Under the pieces are notes generated by a model. That model worked only from the letters and a program-made list of their open reading frames with translations, did no database searches and was not told the origin of the DNA. A program made the position numbers and the translations under genes. Of a DNA stretch of 64,000 nt, positions 36,101 to 48,439 are shown in pieces. Each line of letters starts with the position of its first letter. Position 1 is the first letter of the stretch. The stretch covers positions 8,351,965-8,415,964 of the forward strand of contig JBBMNZ010000003.1 of the NCBI GenBank assembly GCA_037954325.1. The letters are read 5' to 3'. Origin of the DNA: Fistularia commersonii. Lineage: Eukaryota; Chordata; Actinopteri; Syngnathiformes; Fistulariidae.

Positions 36101-36330
36101 GTGTCCTCTGAGCTTCTCTTTACGCTGTATCTGAGCACACCTTACTGCGGATCGATATAAAAGTCCTTTGTACCTGTTTCGACTGTAAAGATGGCGGCGG
36201 CGCAGCCATCCACGTGATGCGCATACAATTAAAAATTAAGTTAGATTCATTTCAAAAATGCGCTGATCTCCACATGTATTTACCGGCTCCGTCGCCCCGA
36301 GCGCTCAGGCACAAGCGGAGGCTACTGTAC

Positions 36331-36494
36331 CTGTTCCGGCTGGTTGGCGTTGGACAGCGGGATCACCATCCAGATGATGTTGAGGTTGTTGAGAGCAGCA
36401 CTGGTGGTGAAAGAGCAAGGCAGGACGGCTGCTTGGCCGCGGGCCACCTGGATGCTGCTCTGGGACACCATCACGTCCAACGCCCGTACCGACA
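36331..36494 (-). CDS. igsf11: igsf11 exon: first half of V-type Ig domain
   Basis: The exon completes a codon begun in the signal-peptide exon (phase 1) and encodes 54 further residues. It contains SSIQVARGQAAVLPCSF with the B-strand Cys and NIIWMVIPLSNANQPEQ with the C-strand Trp, ending exactly at a codon boundary. The acceptor CTTCCTCCTGCAG|TGTCGG and donor CAG|GTACAG are both good. The first residues (SVRALDVMVSQ) are the diverged mature N-terminus; the match to vertebrate IGSF11 strengthens from SIQVARGQ onward. The open frame continuing left to 36702 is intron 1 read-through. Confidence 0.95.
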
Positions 36495-37739
36495 CTGCAG
36501 GAGGAAGGACAATGTCCATGAGTGTTTGCAAGCCAATCCGGATGAACGGTTTAAAATCCAAAGAGAAAGACAGGAAAGGGAATAGTTTACCAGTCCCTAA
36601 TAGGTACATCATGTAGGGAGAAGCAATTCCGGCAGCAAACTCCGTAAACTTGCGATATTTCGCAAAGTCATGTATAGTCACAGTATGCGGGGGGACAAAC
36701 ATGATTTTGTCTGGCGCTCTACTTAAAAAGCTCTGAGAAGCTGAAACGTCGAGACCCCCGCTGTGAGGGATGGCATGAAATATGGAGCAGATAAGTGAAC
36801 GAACACGATAGGCCCGTCTCTTGAGTTATCCAACCCGCCCCCAAAAAAACATTTTGCTCCTTGCAGCTTTCATGGGAGCGCACTCTATATCAATACATAC
36901 TAAATGAACATGACAAGTGGGGATGGTAATGGGTATTTCGGATGTTATTTGCTGGTCTTTCTGCGTATGTGGCGCGCTATAAAAACACGATAGCTCGCTG
37001 TTCGGCTTATGTTTACAACCTCGGACTGCGAAGCCACTTCCCTCATCTGGACTCAGCTGTCAGCTATCGCAAACTCACGGAGATAAATGCAAGCGTGCAG
37101 AAACCTATTTCGAGACAAGCTAAAGACATTACGTCCGAAATTAGATTAGATCTCCCCGCAAAGCATGCATCCATGTCCAAAGACCCCAACAGAAGGTCGT
37201 CTCATCTCCACACTGTGGGGTGGATGATGGCGGTGATGCGATTACAGGTAATTGATCATGTCCCTCTGAATGGTCTTTGTTAGTGATAACGTAAGATGAT
37301 GATCTTGCCATTTCTACAAATCAGGAAGTACGGATCAGACTGAATGACGAGTGCATGCGTTATTAAGTCACATTAAATGCGATTTTCCCCCACATGCTCG
37401 ATTGGAAATTCCCGCCAAAATTTGGGTTTAGATATCATTGTGATATTTCAGCTGACAGATTGCCCGTCATCGTTCCCTGTCAGTCGGCAACCGGCCGGAC
37501 TTCTCACGCTTTCCCTCCGAGGGCGGACGGCGGAGGTTGTGCGGACTCGTGATAGACAGCGCTAACGCTACTTCGCACAGTTTGATTTATGGGAGATGTG
37601 TACGAGCCATTTCGCATTAAAGCATCATATTCCACCAGAATTTCAATTTTATGGCTCGCTCGCTAAATTGCTAAAATAATTACACTTCTGACATCAGACG
37701 GTTTGAGAGAAAGCTAATGAGCAACCATTAACCCTCATG

Positions 37740-37905
37740 ACATCCCCAGCCCGTCATAATATATTTATATTTCATTGTATTTCTTATTCTTCCTCCTTCC
37801 TACTATTATCTATTACTGTTACGTTTTTGCTTGAAACTCTGGCACAACAATTTCCTTCGGGATAAATAAAGCTGTTCTCATTCTCATTCTCTCTCATTCT
37901 CATAA
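37740..37905 (+). mobile_element. LINE-like 3' tail with (TCTCAT)n end
   Basis: The sequence runs 'attgtatttcttattcttcctcc...ctctggcacaacaatttccttcgggataaataaagctgttctcattctc' and ends in a short TCTCAT/CATTCT simple repeat. This is a tail I associate with fish non-LTR retrotransposons. No coding part remains. Confidence 0.5.
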
Positions 37906-39174
37906 CAAATAAAATAAATAACTCTCTCGCAGGTCAAATTTCCAATCCGACCTTCTTTTCTCTGCAAAAGTACAATCACCTGCTCTTATTAGTCGAGACA
38001 ACGGCAAAGGGTGGGGCGCTGATGCCAAAGGTTACGCACTTCGGAGAACGTGCGATCGCAAATGAGATCAGTTTTTTGTTCTCGGGAAAGGGAGGAGGAA
38101 AAAAAAAACAAACAAACAAATAAAACAAGCCGTCCAAGACAAGAGAAGCTGGGAGGAGCATCTTATCTCTAAACCTCCTCCAAGGCAGCAGCCTCTCAAG
38201 CCCACAACAGCTGGAGGGCTCATTTCAAAACACTGGATTAGGAAACCTCTGTGCACAGAGGCTGTAAGCTCCCACAGCCAAAGAACACGCATGCATATGC
38301 CTGAACACACACATAATAAACAGCACACAAAAGTGAATTCAAATACAACATAGGCACATATATTGCACACATGAGGGTCGAACACACCCAACCCGCTATC
38401 ATGAAAACACATATTCTCATTGCGATGTATATCATCCGTGACATGACTGATCGCCCTTTAGGGACACATCTGAGAGGCAGATGACGGCGCACCGACCGTT
38501 GCTTGGCATTGCCTCATGATTGCAGGCTCTCCTGCCAAAGCTCCACGCCAGCTCTTCGGTTTGACTCTTGGGGCATCCGGCACATAACCGGCCTCCAAGA
38601 GTGAAGCGTTCCACATGAGGGAGGGCTGGCTAATGAACAGCCACCCAGAGATCCCCACAGCGGGGTGGGGCGACACACCTGCGGTATATTAGTTGCCGCT
38701 GGAAGGAGATCATTAATGGTTTCTCAGGGAGGAAATAAAACATATATATATTTTCTGGCCAACCAGTAAGAGATGATGAATTGTAATCCGTGCCCGGATC
38801 AATTATAGACCGGGTATGACTTTCAGAAATCTAATATGATTGAAAAATTATATTAAAAAACTCATCATCATTATGAAAATTATGATAATTAAAATAATCA
38901 TAGGCAGCAATTTGCTCATTTACAGTCTATATTTAACAGTGTCAATATTGTTGCAGATTTTTTCCATCTTAAACAGAAAAGGCCAAAAGACAAACGAGCC
39001 CGGATTTCCCGATATATCATTGAAAAAAAAAAAAAAGAAATACAGCGTGAACAAAAATCCCAAAAGCCCAATTTGGATATTTTAGGATTGAAGTGAGAAT
39101 TATGTTCGGCCTCTTTGTGTCTTTGTCACATCTATAAGCTTAAGACCCATTTGAGGCCATTATTTGCTGTTTCT

Positions 39175-39290
39175 TATTTGCACTGGGTTAGTGTTTTCAC
39201 CTCACAGCAAGAGGGTCCCTGATTGGATGATGACAATGGGGCCTTTCTGTGCAGCGTCTCTGGGGTCCCCAGACTGTAGGATCATCAGTA
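39175..39290 (+). mobile_element. Partial SINE-like repeat, sense
   Basis: Contains 'ggttagtgttttcacctcacagcaagagggtccctgattgg' followed by 'gggcctttctgtgcagcgtctc', the head of the same repeat as 59853-60175 with internal deletion. Confidence 0.45.
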
Positions 39291-40440
39291 TAGATAACAA
39301 ACCAACGTTATTTGTGCTTTTAAGACTTTCCTTGCCGGTTGTCTTTGCCACAGTCTGTTTGGCAAGAAGTTCAAAGGTCATCCTCAAGCGTTCATGACGA
39401 GTGGGCGAGAGGCTGTACTAGATGGCCGACCCATCTCCTGGATTCAGACTTTTTTTATGCTTCCACATTTTTTTTTTTTTTTTTTTGTCTTCTCCCGCTC
39501 TCATCTTTTAATCCCAACCGCCCCCGAGGGGTGCAATCCATCAGCCGGACCCAGACCCCGCTGTCTGACTGAAAGAACAGTCCGCGCTGGTATTCCTTCA
39601 AATGACCTCACGACCGCCCTCAGTGCTGCATTTGTATTCCTTGCTCTTCCCATTAAACGTTTTCAAAATGGTTCTATGTCCCATGGCATTTTTTTTTCCT
39701 GAGTTTGGAAACAAAAAAAAAAAGAAGAGAAAAACAAAGAGATGATGGCAGAGGAGATTAAATTTGCTGGCGTTGGTTCTATTGTTTTCTTATTTAGTTT
39801 CTCAATTTTGAAGTAACTATTCTGTATTTATTTATTTTTTTAATTCATTTTTAATACTTTATTTCACACTCATTTTTGCATCTTACCCAACATGGGCAGC
39901 CACCGAGTGGCCACCGGGGACGGTTACGGGTTCAGTGTCTTGCTTAACAACACCGTAACTGTACAAGAAAAAGCTTGAAAATCAAACCGCAAACTCTGTG
40001 TTTTAAGTAAAAGGCAGAACAGATCGACCTTAACATTGTTTCCACGGCGACATCATGTCTGCATAGGTACCCCAGCCTCTTATGAATAGCAACACTTTAG
40101 AAAATATGTTTGGCGGATTGATAGATGACTTAAATAGATGCATAAAAAGTTTATCTGAGCCTGTCTGTCACAAAAAAAAAAAAAAAAAAAAAATTGAGCA
40201 TGCAAGACTTTAAAAATTGCAAAGGAGGGACAAATGATTAAATGGGAAGGAACAGAGAGGAGAGCTACATTTTCCAGAGAAGGTGAACTGATAGAGTCCC
40301 TGCAGGCGTTGCTGGCAGTCGTGCAGCAGTGACGGTCTACTTAAAATACCTCTTTTTTTCCCTCATTGTGGAGCCAAGTGTCAAAACTGCTGTTGATTAA
40401 TGTATGAGAAAACCATACACCTCAGGGAACACGGATATCT

Positions 40441-40471
<31 letters not shown>

Positions 40472-40996
40472 CACGTACTTTACACATGCTTGTGTGCTTA
40501 CTCACTCCGTCAAAGCTAAGGTGCAACCATGATGGGACGGAACAAATGCAGGCGGAATACAGTGCTTCCACTCTCACCCGCTCTCTCTCACACACACACA
40601 CACACACACATACACACACACACGGTTGCAATATTCATGTTACCTTCCAAAAACATAATATGTTTACAAAGTTCTCACTCTAAACTCAACCCTGGTTTCC
40701 CAACCCTGAGGCCACTCGGTAGCTTCACCCTGAAGGGGCCTTTTAAATTGGTTCAGCATTTATCCCGCAAAAGTTCACAGACCCCACAAGTATAGCGGAC
40801 CCCGGGATTTTAGACAACACACCCACACACACACACACACACAGAAATCCCTGCCTGGCAAGTCATTTGCATCCTGCGTTTTTATTCATGTAGCTCTTTT
40901 ATTCATAGGCCTTACTTTTATTTCAGTTTCAAACAGATGCCCCTGATGCTGTGATGTGATGAGCCTCTGGCAGAGCTTCACTGGGTGGGCTGGGAG

Positions 40997-40998
<2 letters not shown>

Positions 40999-41038
<40 letters not shown>
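40999..41038. repeat. (CA)n microsatellite cluster
   Basis: About 20 CA units. Further CA or GT tracts lie at 40443-40471, 40589-40623, 40813-40842 and 41083-41101, making 40.4-41.1 kb a microsatellite cluster. Confidence 0.9.
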
Positions 41039-41040
<2 letters not shown>

Positions 41041-41930
41041 AGACGCACGCACACATGCAGGCACGCACACTCTCTTACAGCCGCACACACACACACACAC
41101 ATTGAAAGAAGACATATAGTCATCTGTTTAAGTGTGATGATTGATGGCGGTGCTGTGACCTGACTAGAGAAACACAACACAGCGGACGACAATCTTTATA
41201 AGAAATAGGAATATATCTTCCTCCTTTGACAGATTCATGTTGCTGCTCTTTGCAGAAAACAGCAAACTCATATCCCTCCTGTCTCTGTTCTTGTCCAAAA
41301 CCTCATTACTTCCTTTATCTCCAGCAGTATAAGTTAATATTCTTTTTTTTTTTTTTTTTTTCAAATCAGAAGTTTAAAACCTATTTGTTGGCCGTTTTCT
41401 TGCACGGCAGCCGCCTATTCCCCGAGCGTGAGACCTCTTAAGAAGTGAGAAGGAAAAGGGGTGAGAGGGAGTGATGAGAGATCGAGCATAAAATCATGTA
41501 TCCTGCTTGAGGCGTGACAGTTGGCGGTGCTGATCCCATTTCATGTTTAATCTGCGTCCTTTTCAGAATTTTTTTTTTTTTTTCTTTTTCACTCAAACAT
41601 CAATCTGGATTGCTTTGGAACCCTGACCCCCTATTCTAAACTGGAAAATGTGACGCAAGCAAACAAAAAAACCTCGGAATCAAATTGAACCGACGGATTG
41701 ATTTGACCAGAGCGCGTCATTCTTCTCCCAAAAACCCAAGGTTTTCACGGTGTCCTCTGAGGCGAGCCGACAAAACTGACGGCCGAGCAAAACGTCCTCC
41801 ACAAACCCGGCTGCTCGGTGGCACATCGGCGAGCAACACGCCAAAAGCGAGGAAAAAAAAAAAAGAATAAACATGAGACGTGAATGAACCCGGCTTCCGT
41901 ATGGATTTGGTTTCAATTCTTGTCAGAATC

Positions 41931-42321
41931 TTGTGTCGTGGCAGCTGGACTTGAATTTCTTCATTCATGACGTTTCACCTCTCATACAGGAGGCTTCTTA
42001 ATTTCTAATGACCTGTGGGGAGTTTCCGAATACAACTACCAGGGTTTTGGGCGGGTTTAGGTTAGAAGAGTTAGAAGAGTTGATCGACAGAAGCCTGGTG
42101 GAAGGGGGTTGTTATACTAATGGGGGTGTCGTTTGTTTGGGACAAGGGAGCAAATTTTGGGGATTACCTGGATTGGATTGTGATTGGAATAACCGAGACC
42201 TGCCCAAAACCCTGGCAGTTATATTCGTAAACTCCCCCCAGGTCATTAGAAGTGAAGAAGCCTCTCGGATGAGGGATGAAACATCTTCAAGTGAAGAAAT
42301 TCAAGTCCTGTTGCCACGATA
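41931..42321. repeat. Large fold-back inverted repeat
   Basis: The left arm (about 41931-42066) and right arm (about 42188-42321) are imperfect reverse complements over roughly 130 bp, with a loop near 120 bp. Matching pieces include 'ggacttgaatttcttca', 'gaggcttctt', 'tctaatgacctg-ggggagttt-cgaata-aact-ccagggttttgggc' against the complement of the right arm. A hairpin of this size suggests a fold-back transposable element or an inverted duplication of part of a mobile element. No transposase is encoded. Confidence 0.75.
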
Positions 42322-42919
42322 AGAAGATTTCGACGAGACATCACCATGAACCTGATGACTGAGAACCTCCACAGACCAGACAAGGGAGTGAAACCTGCAG
42401 GATCTCATGAACCGAGGCTCACGTGGACGTTACCGGAGGCTGATTCTGGTGGTAAATCTTTCCTGGTTGTGTGGAGGGTGCTGGTGGGTCTGGTCCAGGT
42501 GTGCAAATCTGTCTTGGTATTGATCCCAGTATGGCGTTATACATTTGTGAAAGGGCGTGTCTGAGGCCCCCTCCTCTGTTCAGAGATTTTTTTCTCTGTT
42601 TCAACAAAGATGGCGTCTTTGACTCCTCTCCCGAACCATCAGTCTTCTCTGGCCAGAATACAGACACTGCTGTCTTCAAACAAATGGCCCCTGTCCACAG
42701 GTGTTTGTGGACCTCGGAGTCCTGTCCTGAAGTGGTGGCTGTCCTGTGTTGGACCGTCCGTTGGGCCTTCAGAGGTTGTTTGGTCTCCCCAAGACCGAGG
42801 CACACTGCCCGGAAGACCTCTTGCCAGCTCAGATGTAATTCTGTTTCGCATTTTAGACTTGGGCACCGCAGCGACTAACGCTCCCGCTACACCTAAAGAA
42901 GATCCGCGATCGGTTTCCA
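42322..42919. other. Possible remnant of a mobile element right of the fold-back
   Basis: The first 50 bp match a fragment near 4219-4262. The rest is GC-richer with frames up to 135 codons on plus and 128 on minus, none with a domain I recognise. The composition and adjacency suggest a decayed retroelement, but this is not shown. Confidence 0.3.
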
Positions 42920-43110
42920 ACAGGAAGGCCTCCAGTTTCCCTCCCACAGTCTGAAAACAGGTTCATAGGAGGCCCTAAAGTGCCAAGACGTGTGAATAAG
43001 AGTAAATCGTTGTACGTCTCTATATGTGGTCCTGCGATCAACCGGTCCAGAGTGACCTCGCCTCTCACCCAATGACAACTGGGATCGGGTCACCTGTTCC
43101 CCACTCTCAC
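42920..43110 (+). mobile_element. Dispersed SINE-like repeat fragment, sense
   Basis: Contains 'ctcccacagtctgaaaacaggttcataggaggccctaaagtg...gtgtgaataagag...gtctctatatgtggtcctgcgatcaaccggtccagagtgacctcgcctctcacccaatgac', the body of the repeat seen complete at 59853-60175. Confidence 0.6.
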
Positions 43111-46100
43111 TAGAGATCGTCCGCAACCATCGTGCCTCATGGTGTCCATCACCACTGCAAACAAGAAGGGGCCAGAAGCTGATTCCTAATGCAAAAAATT
43201 GCTGATAAGTACAATTGAATTTCTGCAAGATATCCTGCAATGCATGTTCTTGTGATATTAATGTACGTGCACCGTGAGTTTTATCACACACCTGTTTCCC
43301 AGAGAAACAAAATGCCATGAGTTCCATCTTCGGCGAAACAGTCCACCTATTCAATCAGGCGCAAGTCACTAAATAAACAGCCTAAAAGAGACGCCAACTC
43401 CTCTTCGTTCTCAGGAATGATCCCAAGCTTTACAATAAGTCTCTTTAAACACGGCTCATAGGGAAAGTGCCGTAAAAGGGTCCTCATTCATATTTCACAA
43501 AGACGCAAATCACGGCGCTTTCTCCGGCGAACGCAAACCCCCGGCTGCACAACAGAACCGCATGAAATCTGAATAAATTAACCCTCCTCGTTCGTCACGC
43601 GCGCGCCACGGTAAAACACCGACGTGAAAGGAGATGGAGCGCAACAAGTCCGTGTGACGGTTTATTTGCGGAAAAGATTGTAAACTTCCGATAAAAAAAA
43701 AAAAAATGGAATGACTGAAAAAAATTAAGTCTCATTGCGTGAGAGATTACAGAGGGTCGAAGAGAACTCAGATCATGATGTCAGCCCAACGTCTGCCAGT
43801 GATTTTGCGCAAATGACATTGTCAAGTTAATTCCTTTTCCCCTCCTTTTCTTTCATTTCCTTTCCTGCGCTCTCATCTCCTCTGCCCTGACCTCTCCTGT
43901 CCTCTGCCCCGCTCTCCTCCCCTCTGGCCGGCCTAGCAAACATCCAGCCCAGTGAAAGGGCCTGTAAAATCTCCTGCTCATCCTCCCACTCATCCCCCTG
44001 CCCAACCCGTCCCAGATGACCTATTAGCCACCGCAGCCAAGTCTCTAACAAGGCTCAGTGTCCGGCCTACACGGACTAATACTCTCCCATAACCTGCCCT
44101 CCCCGAGTCAGGCTGGCCCGTCTCACCGTGTCCTACTACTGTAAACACCCGGCCCTGCAGCCTGGGCCGCTGACCGAGATTTCTGCAAACCGGGCGACGA
44201 AACAAAGCGGGAATCGCTCAAGGTTTCTTTTTCAGGAACCTAAACTAGTCGCACATGAATAGCGTTGTCATCTGGATTAGGTACACAAATATACACAGAT
44301 GTGCACATCACATGAGCGGCATCACGACCCGGCGTGTCCCTCGTGAGACGGAGGCGGCATGTTTGCAACGCGGCCACTGGGTCTGGTTTTTGGATTTCTA
44401 TTTATTTATCAGCCGAATAAAAGACCGATATTACTAGATAAATGCGGCGAGTCTTCCGAGCACATTTCATGAAAGGGGGTATTTCAGCAACGGAATGCGG
44501 CGCATTCAGGAAAAACCCCAGCAGTTGTAATTTTGAATATGTGCATGCATGAAAGGACGCAATTTAAATTTGTTGAATTTTTTTTTTTTTATCATACGCT
44601 TTCTACCGTAAGCCAGGGGGGCTCGAGACCGATTGCTGATAACGAACCAGTGAAAGTGTAAATGGGTGATCGGCGTTAAACCGGTGCTTTGGGCTGGGTA
44701 AAGGGAGCGAGCAGAAGGTTAAAGTAGGCCACTGCCCTCGTGCACAGATAAGCCTGGGCACTGGAAGACTCCCGCTAAAGCAGCAAACAGATGGCTCCGC
44801 ACATGCAGCCCTGGACACAGACAGACAAAAAAAAAAAAAAAAAAAACATCTTCAGTCCACGAATCACAAATATGGCGCCCGAATCTCAAACAAATTTTAC
44901 TTGCTTGCAAAATAAAAACTGAGGAGGCAGACTTGGATCCCACCCCCTCCTGAAGAATTCACCACTTTCCCGTCAGCACCTGACCTTCGGATGACTCTGT
45001 ATGTAGTAATTCCTATTTCTGGCAGACTTACACTTTTGGCAATCCAATCCATCACAAAGTCGGTGTGTCAATCAAACATCCTGGTGAGCAGCGAGCTCCG
45101 CTGGTCAGGTGACGTGATTTGCAAAAGGGGTTCAGTTCCTTCACTGTTCAGCAGCTGCGATTGTTTTTTTTTTTTTTTTCACTAGATGACGAAACATTGC
45201 TTGGTTAAAAAAAAAAAAAGCTCATTTCGCCTGGTTAAGTTAAAATATATATATATAAAACAAATAGCCCTGCAGTGATTAAAGGGAGACGGAACAAGAG
45301 GAATTCAGGAGATGATACTTTTGATACTTTTAACTCTCATAACCGGGGATCAAAAGAGGAAAAGTTATGACGTAAAAAGACTTTAACTTTGGATGAAACT
45401 TCAAAAAATGAAAACTAATTTCGTCAGAATTATGAAATCGCTAGTCAAGACTTTGACGTAAATAAGGATTTTAATTATGTAGTTTTGTAGAAAAAAAAAA
45501 AAACACAGATCAAGATAAAAAGACATCATACGGGAAAATCCTTCGATGTAATTGGAATATAAAAAAAAATAAAAAATGCATTTCTATAAAATAAAAAAAG
45601 GAAAATTCCGGTCTGTGAAAACATCACAGGATCTGATTGCGTTTGTTTTGTTTTTTTTTGTTTTGTTTTTTTGTAGCTGTGGTTCTGGGGGCACACTTTA
45701 GACATGTCCTGCATCATCACTGGAATTACACGTCTGCAGGTGAGGCCACTTCTGGAGCGTCTGCACAAAACCAGTCCGAGAAAATGCAGTCCAAGCGTCT
45801 TCGTCACCCAGCCAACGGATAATACCTGGCTATTCTTGGAAGCGGCACTTAGCCTGCAGTTACCTCGTCTGATGCCCCTCACTTGGTAATTGGTGTGTAG
45901 GTAGAGACTGTTCTTGTTTGAAATTATCCAACACGTCCGTTCTATGTTTCACAATCTCATTCCTGTTTTGATTGTTACTTCCTGTCCTCTCTCGCTCTTT
46001 CTTCCATCAGCTCTGTGAATAAAAATAGGGATTTGATGACACCGGTCAGGTCACCTGAGAAAAGTGGTGTTCCTGCAGGTGATCCGATGAGTACAGTACG

Positions 46101-47130
46101 GGGGAGGGGGGGAGAAAAAGGACGCGTGATAATTCATCGCCTCTTCCGAGTCCCCGGCGCGGCTCACCTTGGCGACGATGAACCCTCGCTCAACTCGAGA
46201 AGGAGTCGAAGCGAATCATCCGTGGGGAGAGAGCTGAGAGCGTTTCTGAGTACAATATTTGACTTTTCTTATTTCAAACCCGGTTTAATTTGAAGGGAAA
46301 TTTGCACGTTGTTTCCTCAGATCCGTGCGGAAGGGAGAGGGGGCTTGGAAATTACAGAGGAAGTCTGACTAATGAAGGAGCCGCTTCGACTCCACACGTG
46401 GATGTTTGTGAGACTGAAGGTGCGTCGCCCTGTTGACTTTCAAATGTGATACGTGTGTGTGTTCAATCTGTTTTTTTTAAGCAGAGCTGCATACCGGAAC
46501 AGGCAGGGGGTTACAGTACAAATACAAAAGAGGGGAGGATGTTAGAGTCGAATATTTGCGCTCTATGTTTACACAAAAATAAAGGCATAATCTTGTTTCA
46601 TAGCAGCGATTCAAATGAGAGAAAAAGAGACAATATAATGACATCCTATAGGTCGTAACAGCAACAGACCGGTTTTCAAGCAACGTTTGTACAACCCAGA
46701 AAATTACATTTTCCTTCATCTGTCGTCAATAATTATTTGTCAAGAGTGAATTATAACTGTGAGTTGTGTTTTTTTTTTACTTTCAACGCAATCCACGTTT
46801 TTCAAACAAATAAAGAATGGCAATGCATTCCGGGAGATGTTTTTTATGTCAATTTGTAGACATGCAAAGAGGTAAGGTATTAGATTTTTATTACATTAAG
46901 TATATAAGAAATGGCATCAATTTAGGAAAGACTTCAAGGTTTACATCTATTGAGCTCATATGCACTCACTGCCGCTTATTGACAACATATATTTTAATGT
47001 TATTTATGGGTCGTCTGCTCTGTAAAATATTCACTTCCCCGTTCGGTCCCGACCCTCCTCGAGTGACTTGACGTTGTGTGATGGGGTGACGTGAGGAAAT
47101 AAATATATACATAAAAACTATGTCTATACA
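43111..47130. other. Unique sequence without a recognised gene
   Basis: No exon or RNA gene is supported. A GTGAGC donor-like site on the minus strand at about 46170 follows an open stretch, but it is not in phase 1 and has no start codon. Homopolymers occur at 43693-43706, 44827-44846 and 45163-45179. Confidence 0.45.
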
Positions 47131-47135
47131 CTTAA

Positions 47136-47172
47136 GAGTTACCAACAGACATAAGACTGTGCAGTTGAGCTG
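47136..47172 (+). repeat. 37-bp direct repeat, copy 1
   Basis: GAGTTACCAACAGACATAAG and the following 17 bases nearly match 48399-48435, 1.26 kb to the right, with two differences (ataag/ataaa and ttgag/ttgtg). Confidence 0.8.
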
Positions 47173-48398
47173 TTAAAACCCGGATATTATCCTGCTAATG
47201 CACTTTTACACCCAGGGTATGGACATTTATATAATTATATAAAATAATATATTAATATATTATAAACCATGACTTTTCAGGTTTGAAGATGCAGGATATT
47301 TATATCCAGTTTGTGTTATTTCTCCCCATCTAGCAATACACAACAATCCATTCTTTGTTTGCCAAGTGTTACATAAATAACTATTCAGTAAAACTTGAAA
47401 ACAAGCCCCCGAGTGCAGCCATGAGCTGCTGTGTGACCAGCATGAATGTCACAGCGACCAGAATATAATCGGAGACTGAGAGAATTTGTGTTGGGTTGAA
47501 AAGAGGAAGGAAAGGAAATAGTGTGTATTGCTAACAGGCCGGATCGACAGCTACCTTTGCTTCCCGGAGACAGCAGGATATCAGTCAGCAGTCAGTCGGA
47601 CAGTACAAACAACAAACGTTGATGTACAGAAACTAAAACAAAAAAAAAACATTTGCTTCCTCAACGGAACTGTCACGTTTTCTCCTGCGTTTCCCACAAA
47701 CTCCTATGCAATAAAAGACGGCTACCTTTTGTCGAGAACTTGTCTCCGCTCTTGAGTCAGCACGCCGTTCAAAGCGGACCCCGCCATGATATATGGACTT
47801 ATTAGGGGAGGAAATGGCAAAAAAAAAAAAAAAAAAAAAAAAGCATCGATTCGATGCAAAATCCATTCTAATCTAATTCCAAAAACCTTTTGATGAGATT
47901 TGATTTCTGGACAGCAGACGGGATGTCCAGCCTGATGTATTATATGAGACATGGAAAATATAGGAAAAAATAATGAGACTTGTAATATCAAGACAGGTTG
48001 CGGTTCTAAATGGACAAGATTTATATCTTTGACTTCAGACAGTAAGATGCTCTTTGGAAACCATTATATGCGGAGTAACTTGCATGCAAATGAAAACGCA
48101 TCAAAAATTATATTTTGTAAAGGCCAATACACAAATAAAGGAATCCTGATGAGAAATGGCATCTTATAGGGTTTTCTCCTAACAGATGATATGTGGACAT
48201 CTCCGTACTGGAGTTAAATGTGTTTGCTTTGCATATCATCTACAAAAGAAAGCAAATCTACCACATTCTTCCTCTTCCATTCATGTCTCACATCAACACT
48301 GATCTTCTGACACCGATAAAATATCAGCAGAAGCCCACGATTGATTTAGCAAAGTATGGCAAAGTTCTACCGCACAGCAAGGAGGTCCTCTCATCCTC

Positions 48399-48435
48399 GA
48401 GTTACCAACAGACATAAAACTGTGCAGTTGTGCTG
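48399..48435 (+). repeat. 37-bp direct repeat, copy 2
   Basis: Near-identical to 47136-47172. It lies at the left edge of the degenerate minisatellite at 48440-48800. Confidence 0.8.
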
Positions 48436-48439
48436 GCAT

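Larger units (their letters stand above)
28581..36330 (-). other. igsf11: igsf11 intron splitting the V domain
   Basis: A 7750-bp phase 0 intron with donor GAACAG|GTACAG. It hosts a SINE-like fragment (30800-30972), several GT microsatellites (31363-31400, 31817-31841, 34913-34935), an inverted MITE-like copy (32666-32955), a TATC array (33082-33141), a poly-C tract (29761-29786) and a poly-G tract (35136-35150). Its open frames are low-complexity or featureless. I see no nested gene. Confidence 0.8.

Noticed and set aside
42471..42954. Frames of 102-135 codons on both strands
   Set aside because: They overlap each other on both strands next to a fold-back repeat and a SINE-like fragment, and none has a recognisable domain. 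A decayed mobile element is the likelier source.
46160..46260. Minus-strand AAG|GTGAGC donor after an open stretch, as a possible igsf11 first exon
   Set aside because: The junction would not be phase 1 in an open frame, and in-frame stops follow the nearest ATG.
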